Origin: an uncultured Flavobacteriales bacterium
GTDB lineage: Bacteria > Bacteroidota > Bacteroidia > Flavobacteriales_D > Sanyastnellaceae
Length of the DNA: 54,829 nt
NCBI GenBank assembly: GCA_938074325.1
Contig: CALJFZ010000019.1
Location: forward strand, 1-54,829
Direction of reading: 5' to 3'
Positions 26,762-36,440 of the stretch are shown in pieces. The notes beneath the pieces are model-generated. The model was not told where the DNA came from. It was given only the letters and a program-made list of their open reading frames with translations, and searched no databases. Made by a program: the position numbers and the translations under genes. Position 1 is the first letter of the stretch; the number at the start of each line of letters is the position of its first letter.

Positions 26762-29638
26762 TCAGTTCAGCAGTTCTTCAAAAGCAGAGAGCGGTGGGCA
26801 ACTGCACACGAGGTTGCGGTCGCCGTAGGCGTTGTCAACTCGGGCGACACTGCTCCAGAATTTTCGCGCCTCCATTTCAGGCGATGGGTAGGCTGCGGCC
26901 TCGCGTGTGTAGGGATGGTCCCATTGCGACGAAGCCACTTCACGAGCCGTATGCGGTGACATTTTGACAACGTTGTCCTCCCGGTCGACCTCGCCGTTTT
27001 CGATGGCGCGAATTTCTTCTCGAATGCTCACCATGGCTTGCACAAAGCGATCCAATTCCTCGATGGATTCCGATTCCGTCGGCTCCACCATCAAGGTGCC
27101 CGCCACAGGCCAAGAAACCGTCGGCGCGTGGAATCCATAGTCGATTAAGCGCTTGGCAATGTCCATAACTTCGATCCCTGCAGAGGCCTTGAATGCCCGG
27201 CAGTCCAAAATCATCTCGTGCGCCACGGTGCCTTGTTCACCGGTGTACAGGATGCTGTAGTCTTTCTCCAGTTTGACCTTGAGGTAATTGGCATTCAAGA
27301 TGGCCACTTCAGTCGAACGGCGCAATCCCTCCTCGCCCAACATCTTAATGTAAGCATAAGGGATTTGGCAAATCAAAGCGCTGCCAAATGGCGCACCGCT
27401 GATGGCATCGATGGCGTGTTCTCCACCCGTGGCGATGATCGGATGCCCGGGCAAGAACGGTACGAGGTGCGCCGCTACACCGATGGGACCAACGCCAGGG
27501 CCACCGCCGCCGTGCGGAATGGCAAACGTCTTGTGCAAGTTGAGGTGGCACACGTCCGCACCGATGAGTCCCGGGCTGGTCAATCCGACCTGCGCGTTCA
27601 TGTTTGCGCCGTCCATGTAGACCTGTCCGCCGTGGGCATGAATGAGGTTCGTGATGTCGAGCACGGCCTCCTCAAACACACCGTGGGTCGAGGGATACGT
27701 GATCATCAAAGCACCCAGATTCGACGAATGCGCTTCCGCTTTTTCGCGGAGATCCTCCATGTCAATGTTGCCTTGGTCGTCGCACCCCACAACGACGACC
27801 CTCATGCCGGCCATGACGGCAGAGGCAGGATTGGTGCCGTGTGCTGAGGATGGAATAAGGCACACGTCCCGGTGGCTCTCCCCTCGGGATTCGTGGTAGG
27901 CGCGAATGACCATCAAGCCTGCAAATTCGCCCTGTGCACCGGAGTTGGGCTGCAGAGAAACGCCTGCAAAGCCGGTGATGGTCGCCAAGTCTTTTTCCAA
28001 TTCATCCAACATCGCTCGCGTACCGGCGGCTTGTTCTGGCGGGCAAAACGGATGCAGTTCTGCGAACGCTGCCCACGTAATCGGAATCAATTCCGTCGCC
28101 GCGTTGAGCTTCATGGTGCACGAACCCAATGGAATCATGGCATGGACCAATGACAAGTCTCGGTTCTCCAGGTGCTTGATGTAGCGCATCATCTCCGTTT
28201 CCGAACGGTAACGGTTGAATACAGGATGGTGGAGGTAATCCACATCGCGCCACAAGTCTCCGAGGAATGCGCGGTCGGCGGAGACACCCGAAACGGGGCT
28301 CACGCCGAAGACGGTGCACAAATCTGTGAGTTCGTTGTCCGAAACCCGCTCGTTCAATGCCACCCCTACATGCATGCCGTCCGGGTAGTAACGCAAGTTG
28401 ATGCGCATTGCCTCGGCTCGGGCGCGAAGGGCCTGCATTTCATTGGTGCCTCCGTTGACCCGGATTTTCAATGTGTCGAAGTAGCAGGCATTGACTTGGT
28501 CAAAGTTGTCCGACGCACGCAATGCCGCATCCAGTGCGCGCGCGGCGCCGTGAATTCCTTCGGAAATCTCGCGCAGCCCCTTGGGGCCGTGGTACACGGC
28601 GTACATGGACGCCATTACAGCGAGCAAAGACTGTGCGGTGCAGATGTTGGACGTCGCCTTGTCGCGGCGGATGTGTTGTTCACGGGTCTGCAGCGCCATG
28701 CGCAACGCTGGCGCGCCCAATCGGTCTTTCGATACGCCGATGATGCGTCCGGGGAAATGCCGCTTGTACGACTCCGCTGCTGCAAAAAATGCAGCGTGGG
28801 GCCCACCGTATCCCATGGGAACACCGAAACGCTGCGACGTGCCGACCACAACATCGGCGCCCATTGCCCCTGGGTTTTTCAACAATGCCAACGCCATCAA
28901 ATCCGTGGCAACGACCACTTGCGCATCGTGCGCTTTGGCCTGTGCGATGACCTGCGTTAAATCCTCCACTACGCCTTCTCCGTCAGGGTATTGGAACATG
29001 ACTCCAAACACCCCTGGCATCGCTTCCAAAATCATTCCGTTGCGCGGGACCACCTCCAGCTCCACTCCCAAGTACTTGGCGCGCGTCTTCAACAAGGCCA
29101 AGGTCTGAGGGTAAACTGCCTCGTCAACCAGGAATTTATTGGCTCCGGCCTTCGCTTGAGCCCGTGGACGTGCAGCAAAAACCATCGCCATCGCTTCCGC
29201 AGCGGCAGTGGATTCATCGAGCAATGACGCGTTGGCCAATTCCATCCCCGTCAAGTCACAGACCATGGTTTGGAAATTCAACAACGCTTCCAATCGGCCT
29301 TGTGCAATCTCGGCTTGGTATGGCGTGTACGCCGTATACCAGCCTGGGTTTTCGAGCACATTGCGGCGGATGACACTCGGCACCTCCGTGGGGTAATATC
29401 CCATGCCAATGTAATTCTTGAACACCGTGTTCTTCGATGCGATCCCATCGATGTGTTCCAAATATTGACTCTCCGACAAAGCCGGGGTCAAGTCCAGGCG
29501 TTCGCGCTGGCGAATTTTACCAGGAACGGTTTGGGCGACCAAGTCTTCTATGGAAGCGGCTCCAACGGCACGGAGCATGGTCTGCTGATCCTCCTCACGG
29601 GGACCGATGTGGCGAGAAGTGAATTTGGCGGCGTGCAT
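26762..29638 (-). CDS. gcvP: Glycine dehydrogenase (decarboxylating), P-protein
   Basis: The P-protein decarboxylates glycine and passes aminomethyl to lipoyl H-protein. The 958-residue fused alpha/beta form is full length. The N-terminal half begins with FTSRHIGPREED and contains YTPYQAEIAQGRLE. The C-terminal half has the PLP lysine K703 in LNLHKTFAIPHGGGGPG. The other cleavage-system genes (gcvT, gcvH, lpd) are not in the window. A consensus promoter lies about 43-76 bases upstream. Confidence 0.98.
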   Translation of the reverse strand: MHAAKFTSRHIGPREEDQQTMLRAVGAASIEDLVAQTVPGKIRQRERLDLTPALSESQYLEHIDGIASKNTVFKNYIGMGYYPTEVPSVIRRNVLENPGWYTAYTPYQAEIAQGRLEALLNFQTMVCDLTGMELANASLLDESTAAAEAMAMVFAARPRAQAKAGANKFLVDEAVYPQTLALLKTRAKYLGVELEVVPRNGMILEAMPGVFGVMFQYPDGEGVVEDLTQVIAQAKAHDAQVVVATDLMALALLKNPGAMGADVVVGTSQRFGVPMGYGGPHAAFFAAAESYKRHFPGRIIGVSKDRLGAPALRMALQTREQHIRRDKATSNICTAQSLLAVMASMYAVYHGPKGLREISEGIHGAARALDAALRASDNFDQVNACYFDTLKIRVNGGTNEMQALRARAEAMRINLRYYPDGMHVGVALNERVSDNELTDLCTVFGVSPVSGVSADRAFLGDLWRDVDYLHHPVFNRYRSETEMMRYIKHLENRDLSLVHAMIPLGSCTMKLNAATELIPITWAAFAELHPFCPPEQAAGTRAMLDELEKDLATITGFAGVSLQPNSGAQGEFAGLMVIRAYHESRGESHRDVCLIPSSAHGTNPASAVMAGMRVVVVGCDDQGNIDMEDLREKAEAHSSNLGALMITYPSTHGVFEEAVLDITNLIHAHGGQVYMDGANMNAQVGLTSPGLIGADVCHLNLHKTFAIPHGGGGPGVGPIGVAAHLVPFLPGHPIIATGGEHAIDAISGAPFGSALICQIPYAYIKMLGEEGLRRSTEVAILNANYLKVKLEKDYSILYTGEQGTVAHEMILDCRAFKASAGIEVMDIAKRLIDYGFHAPTVSWPVAGTLMVEPTESESIEELDRFVQAMVSIREEIRAIENGEVDREDNVVKMSPHTAREVASSQWDHPYTREAAAYPSPEMEARKFWSSVARVDNAYGDRNLVCSCPPLSAFEELLN

Positions 29639-29680
29639 AAGCGACGGATTTAGCGGCGTTTAAGGCGACGATTAAAGCGG

Positions 29681-29714
29681 CAAATTTACACGTAGAAACG
29701 CCCATTCGCCTCAA
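29681..29714 (-). promoter_or_regulatory. Probable gcvP promoter (TTG-N23-TAAATTTG)
   Basis: On the minus strand TTG (29714-29712) lies 23 bases before TAAATTTG (29688-29681), an exact -7 match at the upper end of normal spacing. The gcvP ATG is 42 bases downstream. I see no glycine-riboswitch signature in the leader. Confidence 0.6.
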
Positions 29715-29805
29715 AGTTTTTCACCAAGCACCCAAAGACGAATGTAAAGGGCGCAGGCGTCAATTCTCACCTCTTCAATCCCCGCGGATGTGCGACCTTT
29801 GAAAC

Positions 29806-30651
29806 ATGGTCAACGCCTTGGCATTTACCCACGTTTGGATTGCCCTCGGAGCGGCAGGAGCGGCTTCGGCAACTCTGATCGCGCAGGGGTATGCCGTGGA
29901 GGCGTGGACGCCGCTGACGAAGAGCGGTATCGTAGGCATAGGCGTAGCGACAGGGTGCATTTACACCCTGCAACGGTGGATCAAGCTTTCCAAGCATCCC
30001 CAAAGCATGCCCCCCGAACGAAGGGCATTTCTGAATCGCAGCGTGCGTGCGTTGGCCACCGTGTGGTTCACGGTCGCGGCGGGATGGGCCGTGGGCTCCA
30101 AGTCCCTGTGGAACGATTATGCCGAATTGATCACCACCCATTTTTGGATGCTCGCCGTCCTGGCCACGCTTGCACTGGGCTATGCCTCAAATCCGTTCTC
30201 TGGCGGGACAGGATGGCGCAACATCCCCCACATGAAGTGGCCTGCGATTGCCTTGGCCTGGGGGTTGGTCACCGGCTGGCTCCCGTTTCAACTGCTGGCA
30301 GAAGGGCCGCAGGGGTGGTCCCTTGTTCCCTCTATCCTGGCCCAAACCGCCTTCGTCGCTGGTATCACCTTGCCTTTCGATGTGCGGGACCTCGGCATCG
30401 ACTCGCCTCGGTTGCGCACCGTACCGCAGCTAGTTGGGGACCGCGCAACGTTGAATGCAGCATGTGCCTTGGTCTTTTTGAGCTGTGGCGCGTTCTGGGC
30501 AATCGATGCCACCACTGCGCGGGCGGCAGCGGGCTTCGCAGCAATGGCCGGAATTGGATTCGCTTTTCGCCATCGACGTGAATGGGTCTTCAGTTTGTGG
30601 TTGGATGGATGCCTCATCCTCCAAGGTGTGTTGGCATTTATGCTTCGATAA
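29806..30651 (+). CDS. UbiA-like multi-pass membrane protein lacking the first Asp-rich motif
   Basis: A 281-residue membrane protein with about eight or nine hydrophobic segments. Around residues 189-205 it has TLPFDVRDLGIDSPRLRT followed by VPQLVG, resembling the second Asp-rich motif (D-x-R-D-x-x-x-D) of UbiA prenyltransferases. The corresponding first-motif position has LQRWIKLSK, with no NDxxD, so prenyl transfer by the usual mechanism looks unlikely. Bacteroidota carry similar proteins of unknown role. GACCTTTG at 29794-29801 lies four bases before the ATG. kynU follows 50 bases later. I cannot assign a function. Confidence 0.65.
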   Translation: MVNALAFTHVWIALGAAGAASATLIAQGYAVEAWTPLTKSGIVGIGVATGCIYTLQRWIKLSKHPQSMPPERRAFLNRSVRALATVWFTVAAGWAVGSKSLWNDYAELITTHFWMLAVLATLALGYASNPFSGGTGWRNIPHMKWPAIALAWGLVTGWLPFQLLAEGPQGWSLVPSILAQTAFVAGITLPFDVRDLGIDSPRLRTVPQLVGDRATLNAACALVFLSCGAFWAIDATTARAAAGFAAMAGIGFAFRHRREWVFSLWLDGCLILQGVLAFMLR

Positions 30652-30701
30652 GCCCCAAAAGGAGACGGATTCTGCGAACTTTGCACTTCCAAGCCAGGAA
30701 A

Positions 30702-31985
30702 ATGGAAGACTTCAGCCCGTATGAATTAGACCACGCTCGAGCGCTCGATGCGCAAGACGCACTGCCCACCCGTAGAGCGGAGTTTCACGTTCCTCAACAC
30801 AATGGAGAGGACACCATTTACTTCACTGGCAATTCCCTCGGCTTGCAACCGAAGGCTGCGGCGGATGCATTGCAAACGGAGTTGGACGATTGGGCAGAGC
30901 ACGGTGTGGAGGGGCACTTCCGCGCCCGCAACCCTTGGGTGAGTTACCACGAACGCTTTGCAGCGGGCCTGGCCCAGTTGGTCGGTGCAAAACCCGAAGA
31001 AGTGGTAGCGATGAACGCGTTGACCGTGAACTTGCATTTGCTGCTGGTCAGCTTTTATCGCCCTGAAGGAAAGCGCACGAAAATTCTGTGTGAAGCCAAG
31101 GCCTTCCCCAGTGATCAGTATGCATTAGCCAGTCAAGTGCGCTTCCACGGTGGGGATCCGGAAACCGACATCATCGAAATCGCCCCGCGTGAAGGCACGA
31201 GCATCATCGAGGAAGCAGACATCGAAGCTGTGCTCCGCACCTCCGGCGACGAAATTGCCCTGGTCATGATGGGGGGCGTGCAGTACTTCACGGGCCAATG
31301 GCTCGATATGGCCCGCATCACCCGTGCCGCCCATGCAGCCGGCGCAATTTGCGGTTTTGATTTGGCACACGCCGTGGGCAATGTCCCGCTGCAATTGCAC
31401 GACTGGGACATCGACTTCGCCTGCTGGTGCACCTACAAATACCTGAACTCAGGTCCGGGCGCCGTGGCGGGGGCTTTCGTGCACCGCCGGCATGTCCAAA
31501 GCACATCCTTCCCCCGGTTTGAAGGATGGTGGGGACACAATGCGGAACGGCGCTTCTTGATGGAACCTGAGTTCGATAGCATGGGCACAGCCGAAGCGTG
31601 GCAAATGTCCAACGCCCCGGTCTTCAACATGGCCATCCACGCGGCTTCCTTGGAGCAATTTTCGTCCGTTGGGATGGAAGCACTTCGGGCCAAAAGTTTG
31701 CGACTGACCGCCTATTTGGAAGCGGGCATTCAGGCTGTTGCTCGTCAAAACAACGCGCAGCTTGAAGTCATCACGCCCGCAGACCCGGACCGGCGCGGTT
31801 GCCAACTCTCCTTGGTGGCCCACGGATTTGGACGTGAACTGTTCCAAACCCTCACCGATGCCGGAGTGGTGGCGGATTGGCGTGAACCCAATGTCATCCG
31901 AATGGCACCTGTGCCCTTGTACAATACCTTTGAAGACATCGCGCGATTCGTACGCGTATTGAAGTCAGCAACCGAGAACAACTGA
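30702..31985 (+). CDS. kynU: Kynureninase
   Basis: Cleaves kynurenine or 3-hydroxykynurenine to (3-hydroxy)anthranilate plus alanine. The product is 427 residues from the ATG at 30702; the frame reaches back to 30582 but that overlaps the UbiA-like gene. Family motifs are FTGNSLGLQP near the N-terminus, FPSDQYALASQV, DLAHAVGN and the PLP lysine K246 in WCTYKYLNSGPG. GAACTTTG at 30675-30682 is a possible -7 element. It makes the substrate of the dioxygenase at 18496-19029. Tryptophan dioxygenase and kynurenine monooxygenase are not in the window. Confidence 0.97.
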   Translation: MEDFSPYELDHARALDAQDALPTRRAEFHVPQHNGEDTIYFTGNSLGLQPKAAADALQTELDDWAEHGVEGHFRARNPWVSYHERFAAGLAQLVGAKPEEVVAMNALTVNLHLLLVSFYRPEGKRTKILCEAKAFPSDQYALASQVRFHGGDPETDIIEIAPREGTSIIEEADIEAVLRTSGDEIALVMMGGVQYFTGQWLDMARITRAAHAAGAICGFDLAHAVGNVPLQLHDWDIDFACWCTYKYLNSGPGAVAGAFVHRRHVQSTSFPRFEGWWGHNAERRFLMEPEFDSMGTAEAWQMSNAPVFNMAIHAASLEQFSSVGMEALRAKSLRLTAYLEAGIQAVARQNNAQLEVITPADPDRRGCQLSLVAHGFGRELFQTLTDAGVVADWREPNVIRMAPVPLYNTFEDIARFVRVLKSATENN

Positions 31986-32021
31986 TAGGACTGAACGCCC
32001 TCCCAATAGCTACCTTGTACC

Positions 32022-32717
32022 ATGCCTAAATCATCCCGATTCGCCGTTTTTGGAATTGGCCGCTACGGCAAACAGATTGCACTTTCCATTGCAGCCAAAG
32101 GCGCCGAGGTATTCACCTACGACACCGATCCACTTCGCTCAGAAGACATCAAGGATGAGGTGGCCCTAGCTGTGACACTTGATGCCACGGACATCCGTTC
32201 CCTTCAGGCGCAGAACGTACAGGACATGGATGCCGCAGTCGTCGCGATCGGCGAGAACTTCGAGGCAACCATGTTGACTTCGATGAACCTCATCGACTTG
32301 GGAGTGAAGCGCGTCATCGTGCGTGCAAGCGGCGAACACCAGAAGCGCATCCTGAGCAGCCTCGGGATCACCGAAATCCTCAGCCCAGAAAGCGAGGTCG
32401 CCAGCATCGTCTCGGAGCGATTGATCCACCCCAACATCGGTGGCTTCCTTGAGCTACCAGACGATTATGAAATCGCCGAAATCCACGCTCCACAACACTG
32501 CATCGGGCGAACGTTGGGCAGCATCGATTTGACCAATCGTTATGAATTGCGCCTCATCACCATCCGGCGCAAATTTGCCGCTGAGACGGAGGGCGGTGAA
32601 GAGCAAGAACACATCATCGGGGTTCCAAAAGCAGAGATGGTCATTCAAGAAACAGACACTTTGGTGGTGTTTGGCACCCTGAATGGGGTGAAGCGATTCC
32701 TCGAGATCAACTCCTGA
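32022..32717 (+). CDS. TrkA/KtrA-family potassium channel regulatory subunit (RCK)
   Basis: A 231-residue cytosolic protein with one RCK_N Rossmann domain, FGIGRYGKQIA near residues 10-20 and the nucleotide-binding acid in TYDTDP. An RCK_C domain follows (about 140-231: GRTLGSIDLTNRYELRLITI). Single-RCK proteins of this size gate a Ktr/Trk channel through ATP/ADP or NAD(H) binding. No KtrB/TrkH pore gene is adjacent. It starts 36 bases after kynU, and TACCTTGT lies three bases before its ATG. Confidence 0.88.
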   Translation: MPKSSRFAVFGIGRYGKQIALSIAAKGAEVFTYDTDPLRSEDIKDEVALAVTLDATDIRSLQAQNVQDMDAAVVAIGENFEATMLTSMNLIDLGVKRVIVRASGEHQKRILSSLGITEILSPESEVASIVSERLIHPNIGGFLELPDDYEIAEIHAPQHCIGRTLGSIDLTNRYELRLITIRRKFAAETEGGEEQEHIIGVPKAEMVIQETDTLVVFGTLNGVKRFLEINS

Positions 32718-32729
32718 CGGCCGCGCAGG

Positions 32730-34310
32730 TCAGCGGATAATCCGAACAGAACCGGTCGCCTGAAACCAAGGGCTCAACTGGCCCGACGGGTCGGTGTAGT
32801 GGCGGTATTTCGCCTTCCACAAATACAACTCGTCTTGCACGTAATGCGTCTTCGCAGGTGCCTGTCCGTGCCAATAATCTCCTAGGGAATCGGCTTCCCA
32901 TACCAAGTTGCCCCAACGGTTGTACAACTTGAAATCCAATTCCACCAAGTTGCGGCCTTCAATCCGCAACACTTCGTTCAAGCCATCGCCGTCAGGAGTG
33001 AAGGCTGTCGGCACGAACAATAACGGCTCCGAGCAAAAGTCAACCACCGTGGCAAAACGCTCGGTCGTGCACCCAATCTCATTGGTCACCACCACACTGT
33101 ACACCCCGGGGCCATCAATTTCAAGCGAGGGCAAGGTCGACCCGTTCATCCATTGGTACGCTGCGTAACCCGCCGGCACGCTCAGTTGGTATTTCACCCC
33201 TGGAAAGTCCTCAAAACACAACGCTGAATCCTGAGGAAACGAGAAATCCGGACTCGGCAATACCTCCATGTTTACAGAGGCGGTGGTGGTGCACCCTCCA
33301 GCGTCCGTGACCTGGACTTCAGCCACGCCCGACTCGAAAAAAATTGCGTCTGCTGCAATGGAACCGTTGGACCACTGGTAGCTGAAAGGACCGGTCGTGG
33401 CATCCGCAGGGGTAGCATCCAAGACAAGCCCGGCATCCGCGCACCCCGTCGCTGAATCGGGCAGCAAAACTTCAGGGCCATCGGTGAAAGTCACGGTGAT
33501 GGCATCGGAATTCACACATCCTTCCGGTGATGTTGCCGTCAAACCATAGGTCCCAGACGATGTGACGTCCAACACAGGCAAGGTCTCACCGGCGACTGTC
33601 CAGTCGTAGGCATAATTTACAGGAAGCCCGGGATCCAGTGTGACGGTTTCCTCCGCGCACACCACAATGTCCGAGCCCAATTCCATGCTTGGGAAAATGG
33701 AAATGAGGTTGACCTGCGCACTGGCTGAACATGAGGCTCCCCCCAGACCGGCAATGGTTGCAGTGACTGTGTATGATTCGGATAGCTCTTCTTGAACCTG
33801 TGGATTAGGGATATTGGGGTTGCTCAAGCCCGTCGCTGGTGACCACTCCCAGTCCATGGCATTGGCCACATCCACTTCGGCCTCCAATTGTCCGCCGATG
33901 GTCGAACACAATGCCACTTCCGCTTCCGTGATCACTGAAAACTCGGGGTACACCGTCAACGTAATTTCGTCTTCGTAAACCGTGCCATCTGGGGCAACCA
34001 TCACGGCACTGTAAAGCGTAGTGTTATCGGGAGTGACGGATACAGATTGAGCAGCTGGATCATCCACTTCTCCTGCCGGACTCCAAGAAAAGGTCCAATC
34101 TGCCACATCAGTGTTGGGGTCAAATGCCAACACGTTGCAGTACAGGGATACAGCATCGCCCGATCCCGCACAGTAATAGTTCTGGGAGGTCGCGATGTAG
34201 GGCAATTGGGCATCCGCCACCAAGGCGACGCAACAAAACAGCATGATCGCGAATGCTTTCAGGCCAGCGCCGCACGCTCCAGACTCCAAATTCACGCAGT
34301 TCCTAATCAT
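32730..34310 (-). CDS. Secreted protein with gliding-motility-associated (T9SS type B) C-terminal domain
   Basis: The ATG at 34310 overlaps the stop of the upstream lipoprotein gene as ATGA, giving 526 residues; the frame extends to 34346 inside that gene. The signal peptide ends VADAQ. The mature part contains several PKD/Ig-like repeats with evenly spaced Cys (ATSPEGCVNSDAITVTF, VTDAGGCTTTASVNM, VTNEIGCTTERFATV). It closes with a CHU_C/type B domain: FVPTAFTPDGDGLNEVLRI, YNRWGNLVWEA and a terminal GSVRIIR. Type B cargo is typically exported by T9SS. Stop-to-stop distance to the KtrA-like gene is only 12 bases. Confidence 0.88.
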   Translation of the reverse strand: MIRNCVNLESGACGAGLKAFAIMLFCCVALVADAQLPYIATSQNYYCAGSGDAVSLYCNVLAFDPNTDVADWTFSWSPAGEVDDPAAQSVSVTPDNTTLYSAVMVAPDGTVYEDEITLTVYPEFSVITEAEVALCSTIGGQLEAEVDVANAMDWEWSPATGLSNPNIPNPQVQEELSESYTVTATIAGLGGASCSASAQVNLISIFPSMELGSDIVVCAEETVTLDPGLPVNYAYDWTVAGETLPVLDVTSSGTYGLTATSPEGCVNSDAITVTFTDGPEVLLPDSATGCADAGLVLDATPADATTGPFSYQWSNGSIAADAIFFESGVAEVQVTDAGGCTTTASVNMEVLPSPDFSFPQDSALCFEDFPGVKYQLSVPAGYAAYQWMNGSTLPSLEIDGPGVYSVVVTNEIGCTTERFATVVDFCSEPLLFVPTAFTPDGDGLNEVLRIEGRNLVELDFKLYNRWGNLVWEADSLGDYWHGQAPAKTHYVQDELYLWKAKYRHYTDPSGQLSPWFQATGSVRIIR

Positions 34311-35923
34311 TCTTCCGGTTCTTTTTCGGCCAGGGACCATTCCCACTCAACCAACCAATTCGAGCGAATTTCAGGTTGTTGAGCGGGGCAAAAATACGGC
34401 TCAGCAACTTTAAGAGCATGCGGTTCAGCGGATTGCCAAATTGAGTCGCAGTTGGCATCCCACTCAAATCCCATCTCCGCCTTTCCGGGCGAACGAAGCG
34501 GAAATACCATGGAGGTATCCGATTCAATATAAAACCGGTCCTCATCCAATCGAAACCAACCCGCGCCCGGAACATCTGTAATGGCCACGGATAACTCACC
34601 AAAATATGCTTCAGGATGGGTGGCCCACACACTTGTCAATGTGTCTTCATTGAGCCCCCTGCCCTGCAATCGCAGCGCGCCTGGCAAGAATTGGATGGAA
34701 TAGTTCGAGCCAAATTCCTCCTCCATATCCAATGAAAAAGTGCGCGTCCATTCATCCGCTGAAGAAGCGCCAAAGGCCATCGCATCAAGGGCAATGGAAT
34801 CCCGCTTCACCACCAATTTATCGGCGTCTTCAATGAACACCGCTCGGTCAAATTTCCAGCTTCGTTCTGATTGAGGCATCGACCGAATGGTGGGCTCTGA
34901 ACGAGGCGAGAAAGATCCCATGCCGCTCCTCAGATTCAACCGAACCCGGGCTGTATCGGAATCTTTACCATGGATCCAGACCAAGCGCAATTCCTCTAAG
35001 TCTGCACCCTCCGTTGCAGGCGACCAAACCATGACGCTGTCGCCATCACGTTCAGCCTGTGTGGGCTGCGGCGAATTTGCCATCAGGACATACCAACTTT
35101 CTGGCACGTTGTCATCTTCGGGCACGGCCACCCTCATCATTCCCATTGTATCCAGTTGACAACTGGAAATTCGTGCGGGCGGCTCGGGCTCAGGCGTCTC
35201 ATTGCCCAACCAATTAAGGCCCGCAGTTCCGGACTCGAATGCCGCAGTGTCCAGCGCCACATACTCTCCATCGTCCCAGCGGTAGTTCCCATTGGCATCA
35301 TCAAAAGCAACGCCTTTGTAGGCTCCCGGGCTCAGGTAATCGAGGGAAAATTCCCCTGCCTGATTGGTTTGGCCCAAAGCATCAGGGCGTCGGCCCGCCC
35401 AAATCGAATCCCAGGGAATTTCCGACTGGTACAACAACACGCGCAAATCGCTGACCCCCGATCGACTCATTCGATCAGTCACCCGGCCTCGCACCTTCAA
35501 CGTGTCAAGCTCTGCACCCGTTGAAAACGCCCACTTCAAATCTTCAGCAGGGTTGGACTCGTGCAGGTCAACGATGGCGCCCCCAAATGCAAAAACATAG
35601 GTGCGATCAGCCTCGAAAGCCAACGAGTCCAGCGTCAATTCCACCGCTTTGCCACGGATGCGCCATTCAGGCGGACTGCTCAGTGGAGGTGAAACAACGA
35701 GCTGTTGCTGCGGGCTACGCAAAGCGACAAATTCATCGAATTGCAAAACCAGCCGATCCGGGCGCAAATTGACAGATTCTGAAGGTGGATCCACACGCAA
35801 TGGAACCGGTGGTGTCTCGTCTTTCGGCCCACCTGTTGGAGCGGAAACTTGAGCACAACCCATGATGAGAAGCGCCGCGACTGCACTGATCAGAACGTTT
35901 GCTTTTACTCCCATACTAGCCAT
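34307..35923 (-). CDS. Ig-like (SbsA/Big_5-type) outer-membrane lipoprotein
   Basis: A 538-residue lipoprotein whose signal peptide ends in the lipobox LIMGC (C near residue 23). Residues about 35-135 form a Big_5/SbsA Ig-like domain beginning DETPPVPLRVDPPS and including LVLQFDEFVAL. A carboxypeptidase-regulatory-like Ig module follows (GRVTDRMSRSGVSDLRVLL then GQTNQAGEFSLDYL). The start is ATG 35923 or ATG 35914; both overlap the 3' end of the msrC-like gene. The 3' end overlaps the type B secreted gene by four bases, so the two are probably made together. The role may be at the cell surface; unproven. Confidence 0.82.
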   Translation of the reverse strand: MASMGVKANVLISAVAALLIMGCAQVSAPTGGPKDETPPVPLRVDPPSESVNLRPDRLVLQFDEFVALRSPQQQLVVSPPLSSPPEWRIRGKAVELTLDSLAFEADRTYVFAFGGAIVDLHESNPAEDLKWAFSTGAELDTLKVRGRVTDRMSRSGVSDLRVLLYQSEIPWDSIWAGRRPDALGQTNQAGEFSLDYLSPGAYKGVAFDDANGNYRWDDGEYVALDTAAFESGTAGLNWLGNETPEPEPPARISSCQLDTMGMMRVAVPEDDNVPESWYVLMANSPQPTQAERDGDSVMVWSPATEGADLEELRLVWIHGKDSDTARVRLNLRSGMGSFSPRSEPTIRSMPQSERSWKFDRAVFIEDADKLVVKRDSIALDAMAFGASSADEWTRTFSLDMEEEFGSNYSIQFLPGALRLQGRGLNEDTLTSVWATHPEAYFGELSVAITDVPGAGWFRLDEDRFYIESDTSMVFPLRSPGKAEMGFEWDANCDSIWQSAEPHALKVAEPYFCPAQQPEIRSNWLVEWEWSLAEKEPEE

Positions 35924-36405
35924 TGATTCGAGAGTAAGTCCATTAAGGCGTTCATCCCCTCCACATCGGCTGAGATGAAATCACCGGGTGTCACGGAGTC
36001 GATGTCCAACACCGCCACTACTTGACCGTTCACCACCACAGGCAAAACAAGCTCAGAGGCTGTCAGTGAACTGCATGCCACATGCCCTTCAAATGCATGC
36101 ACGTCGGGAACCAACTGAACTTCTTTCGTATCCCAAGCAGCCGCACAAACTCCCTTTCCATGAAAAAGACGGGTGCAAGCGAGGGGCCCTTGGAAAGGCC
36201 CCAACACCAGCTCGTCCCGTTCGAAATCGACGAGGTAGAAACCTACCCAGTGCCACCCGAAAGCTTCCTTTAGTACTGCTGCGATGTTGGCCAAATTCGC
36301 CACACGGTTTGGTTCAGCACCCAGCAAGGCCTCCCAGCGGCTGGACAATTCCGCATAACGCTCCCGTCTGCTGGATTCGGGGGACAAGCCCAGAGATTCT
36401 GCCAT
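35905..36405 (-). CDS. msrC: Free methionine-(R)-sulfoxide reductase (GAF domain)
   Basis: Reduces free methionine-R-sulfoxide. The 166-residue GAF protein from ATG 36405 has the three catalytic/resolving cysteines C77, C87 and C111 with spacings 10 and 24, the same as in characterised fRMsr enzymes. Motifs VGFYLVD, GVCAAAWDT and HVACSSLTASELVLPV are typical. A longer reading to 36507 would overlap the comF-like gene and swallow the TATCTTTG element at 36410-36417, which sits four bases before the ATG. Confidence 0.92.
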   Translation of the reverse strand: MAESLGLSPESSRRERYAELSSRWEALLGAEPNRVANLANIAAVLKEAFGWHWVGFYLVDFERDELVLGPFQGPLACTRLFHGKGVCAAAWDTKEVQLVPDVHAFEGHVACSSLTASELVLPVVVNGQVVAVLDIDSVTPGDFISADVEGMNALMDLLSNQWLVWE

Positions 36406-36440
36406 GGCACAAAGATACCTTAGAAACCCGGGGGGAAGGG

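Noticed and set aside
29639-29805. Glycine riboswitch in front of gcvP
   Set aside because: The leader is about 40 bases, too short for the aptamer, and shows no characteristic core.
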